From: JAKQHY01 sp034429475
GTDB taxonomy: Bacteria; Chloroflexota; Anaerolineae; B4-G1; SLSP01
Length of the DNA: 14,425 bases
Direction of reading: 5' to 3'
Assembly: GCA_034429475.1 (NCBI GenBank)
Contig: DAOUGD010000093.1
Span: 1 to 14,425 of the forward strand
The position numbers were made by a program, and so were the translations under genes. Positions 12,715 to 14,425 of the stretch are shown here, in pieces. The first letter of the stretch is position 1, and each line of letters opens with the position of its first letter. The notes under the pieces are model-generated. The model saw only the letters and a program-made list of their open reading frames with translations. It was not told the origin of the DNA and made no database searches.

Positions 12715-12719
12715 GCAAA

Positions 12720-12793
12720 TTTTACCGCCGAGCACGCCGAGTTCGCCGAGGTTTTATCATGGCTCGGCGTCCTCGGCGTCCTCTGCGGTGAAA
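12720..12793. terminator. Long imperfect hairpin between convergent genes
   Basis: The 27-base arms at 12724-12750 and 12763-12789 match at 23 positions and extend as T/A pairs outward, giving about 31 pairs around a 12-base loop. The arms consist of CCGAG-centred 9-base units. It lies just after the MBL-fold gene stop and just beyond the lipoprotein gene stop on the other strand. A bidirectional terminator is the natural reading, although the flanking T-tracts are part of the stem, not a free tail. Confidence 0.6.
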
Positions 12794-12813
12794 AAAACAC
12801 CCAACCTCAAGCC

Positions 12814-14160
12814 CTACGGCCACACCAACCAGGAACCGCTATCCCAACCGGACATTCGTAAAACCTGCCCATCCACGGTCTGGACGTAAGCATACGATCC
12901 CAGCGACTCACTGCTCTCCGGTTGCCACGCGCCGGTAAACCCCACTTCGGCGGACAAAGCCCACCCCAGGCCGCCCCGGACGTTCGCGTTTTCCCGCCAT
13001 AGCTTGCCAAAGCCGCGAATCGGCTGCTGTAACCCCTCCGGCGGAACGATCGTGGGGTCGCTTTCCGGCTGTCCCTCCGTCCACGTATCGTTGTATCGCG
13101 CATATTGACCCGTATCGTAGAAAACGAAGATGACGCCGCCAGTCGTCTGGTCGCCCAGATTGATCCCCTGCATCCAGATCATGCGCCCATGCTCAAACCG
13201 CTGTTCGGCGGCGGCGCTCTGTGAAACTGCCGCGCGCGCGCAGTTAGAGGGCGTGTTGGTGAAAAAAAACGGGTGGGTACACGGCCAGTCGGCGTTCAGG
13301 GAACTATAAACCCGTTCGCCATTAGGCCCTTGCGCCGCGATGCTCATCGTGGGATTGGGGTAATACGTCCAGGAAAAATCGTGCGTCAATGACCCATTGG
13401 GCGGTTGATTGCTCCACCATATAGGGAAACGCATTTGGACATGACTGTACACCTCCACAAACTCCGCGCCGGTCGTCGTCCAATTGAAGGTGACGCGCTT
13501 GCCGTTGTCCGGCAAATCCACGATGTCCAGGGTGAAGGACGTGATGCTCAACGGCGCCTGTGTGGCAACCGCCGGCGGCGCCAAAGTGGGCGGCAGCGTG
13601 GGCGTGGGCGGTAACGTGGACGTGGGCTGAAGCGTGGCGGTTGATATGGGCGTAGGCGTGGGCGTCTCCGGCGGCGGTGTCGCCGAACCCGCATCGCCAG
13701 CGGGCGTGCAGATGAGCGGCGGCGTGGGGACGGGCGCACGCCAAGTGTTGTTCTCCTCATCCGATTCGGCGATAAGGTTGGCAGAATCGGCGGTCAGCGC
13801 GACGCCGCCAAGATTTTCATCCACCTGGAAGCAGTGTGTCTCCCACGCGCCCAATTTGTCCAACGGCCATTCTCCCTGGCCGCCCTCGGCCTGGACGACG
13901 AACGCGCCTGCCGCGCCGTCGCCCCGGTTCTCCACACAAATCTGCGTCACCAGGGGCGTGTAGGCTGCCACACAGCCGCCCCCATAGCCATCCATCGCCA
14001 CTTGCGCGTAAAGGGTCAAGTCCGCCAAACCCGCCTCGCCGCCCGCGTCGGGTGTCTTGCCTGCCGGCGACAACGGCGTCGGCGTTGAAAAACCACAGGC
14101 CAGCGTCAGTCCTATTCCTATCAAAACCGAAACCAACGGATAAAGTGTTTTTGTTTTCAC
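12814..14160 (-). CDS. Secreted lipoprotein with CARDB-like domain, Pro/Thr linker and C-terminal domain
   Basis: The 448-residue protein starts with a basic-hydrophobic signal (1-21) and a lipobox-like LTLA before Cys22, although the -3 residue is Thr rather than Leu. Residues 45-143 resemble a CARDB/adhesion-type beta-sandwich (DLTLYAQVAM, ICVENRGDG, ESDEENNTW). A Pro/Thr linker fills 144-202. A second beta-rich region (203-290) follows, then a C-terminal domain (320-410) with FEHGRMIWMQG, YNDTWTEGQPESDP, PPEGLQQPIRGFGKLWRE and LGWAL. This last type is one I associate with Chloroflexota lipoproteins. It is probably exported and anchored on the outer face, with a binding or structural role; no catalytic motif is seen. 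The start is GTG (14160), with AGGAGG 4-5 bases upstream. A near-consensus promoter lies at 14282-14311. Confidence 0.75.
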   Translation of the reverse strand: MKTKTLYPLVSVLIGIGLTLACGFSTPTPLSPAGKTPDAGGEAGLADLTLYAQVAMDGYGGGCVAAYTPLVTQICVENRGDGAAGAFVVQAEGGQGEWPLDKLGAWETHCFQVDENLGGVALTADSANLIAESDEENNTWRAPVPTPPLICTPAGDAGSATPPPETPTPTPISTATLQPTSTLPPTPTLPPTLAPPAVATQAPLSITSFTLDIVDLPDNGKRVTFNWTTTGAEFVEVYSHVQMRFPIWWSNQPPNGSLTHDFSWTYYPNPTMSIAAQGPNGERVYSSLNADWPCTHPFFFTNTPSNCARAAVSQSAAAEQRFEHGRMIWMQGINLGDQTTGGVIFVFYDTGQYARYNDTWTEGQPESDPTIVPPEGLQQPIRGFGKLWRENANVRGGLGWALSAEVGFTGAWQPESSESLGSYAYVQTVDGQVLRMSGWDSGSWLVWP

Positions 14161-14281
14161 AATCCCTCCTGCTTTGTGAAGTCAGAACTTACTTCTACCG
14201 CCGAAATTGCGGAGCAATCACAACCTCCCCCCGCCCTTTGCACGCTCTCTGCGGCAAAATTCCGCTTGACCGTGCAGCCTG

Positions 14282-14311
14282 ATTGTATATCAGTAAGGCA
14301 GAACGTGTCAA
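14282..14311 (-). promoter_or_regulatory. Near-consensus sigma-70-type promoter for the lipoprotein gene
   Basis: On the minus strand a perfect TTGACA (14311-14306) is followed after 18 bases by TACAAT (14287-14282). Transcription would start near 14275, about 115 bases before the GTG start. The leader contains a small ATTGC/GCAAT hairpin but no recognised riboswitch. Confidence 0.7.
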
Positions 14312-14425
14312 CCTACGGCAGCAGGGCATTATCATTGTCGTAAGACCACGCCCGCCTGGGAGATTTTGCGGCTAAGGCCGCCGGTAAAAAGGCTGTTTTG
14401 CGGTGACGGGCTACCGCCCGTCACC
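14312..14425. other. Gene-free right end with two perfect hairpins
   Basis: I see no coding frame of substance here. GCGGC-TAAG-GCCGC lies at 14368-14381. GGTGACGGGC-TACC-GCCCGTCACC (14402-14425) is a perfect 10-bp stem that ends at the window border. It may be the terminator of a gene outside the window or a dispersed palindrome like those elsewhere in this segment. Confidence 0.5.

Overview
The window looks like a chromosomal segment of a GC-rich bacterium, most likely a member of Chloroflexota (Anaerolineae-like). This is inferred from gene content and style, not from a marker gene. The supporting features are a lipoprotein with a Pro/Thr linker and a C-terminal domain of a type I associate with that phylum, a UbiB/ABC1 kinase, a DUF433/DUF5615 pair, and intergenic spaces filled with degenerate 7- to 9-base tandem repeats. 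I see no tRNA, rRNA, CRISPR array, insertion sequence or phage gene.

Bases 1-8847 are all minus strand. Reading in the direction of transcription, the first block (8847 to 4475) is a three-subunit molybdenum hydroxylase of the xanthine dehydrogenase family: FAD subunit, 2Fe-2S subunit, then the large molybdopterin subunit. An AT-rich gene for a degenerate receiver-like domain sits between the last two. Next come a DUF433/DUF5615 toxin-antitoxin-like pair (4372-3702) and a MoaD/ThiS-type sulfur carrier ending in Gly-Gly (3684-3421), which could serve the molybdopterin cofactor of the hydroxylase. A good promoter at 3364-3391 then appears to start a second unit: a DJ-1/PfpI protein, a receiver-histidine kinase hybrid with a TTG start, a TIM-barrel sugar epimerase, and a CvpA-like membrane protein.

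Bases 8848-9387 are a divergent control region. It holds a 72-base inverted-repeat element lying in the probable leader of the hydroxylase operon. It also holds a complete miniature transcription unit (extended -10 promoter, 41-residue single-span membrane miniprotein, strong terminator). A 10-bp hairpin lies directly before the ribosome binding site of the UbiB/ABC1 kinase (9388-11043).

Bases 11044-14425 carry a class I methyltransferase (minus), a metallo-beta-lactamase-fold hydrolase (plus) and a secreted lipoprotein (minus). Long hairpins lie between the convergent gene pairs.

The most unusual features are the drifting heptamer/octamer arrays that start at, or contain, the stop codons of all three hydroxylase subunits, the pseudo-receiver inserted in that operon, and the 9130-9255 miniprotein unit. 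None of these is shown to be a new system; they are candidates.
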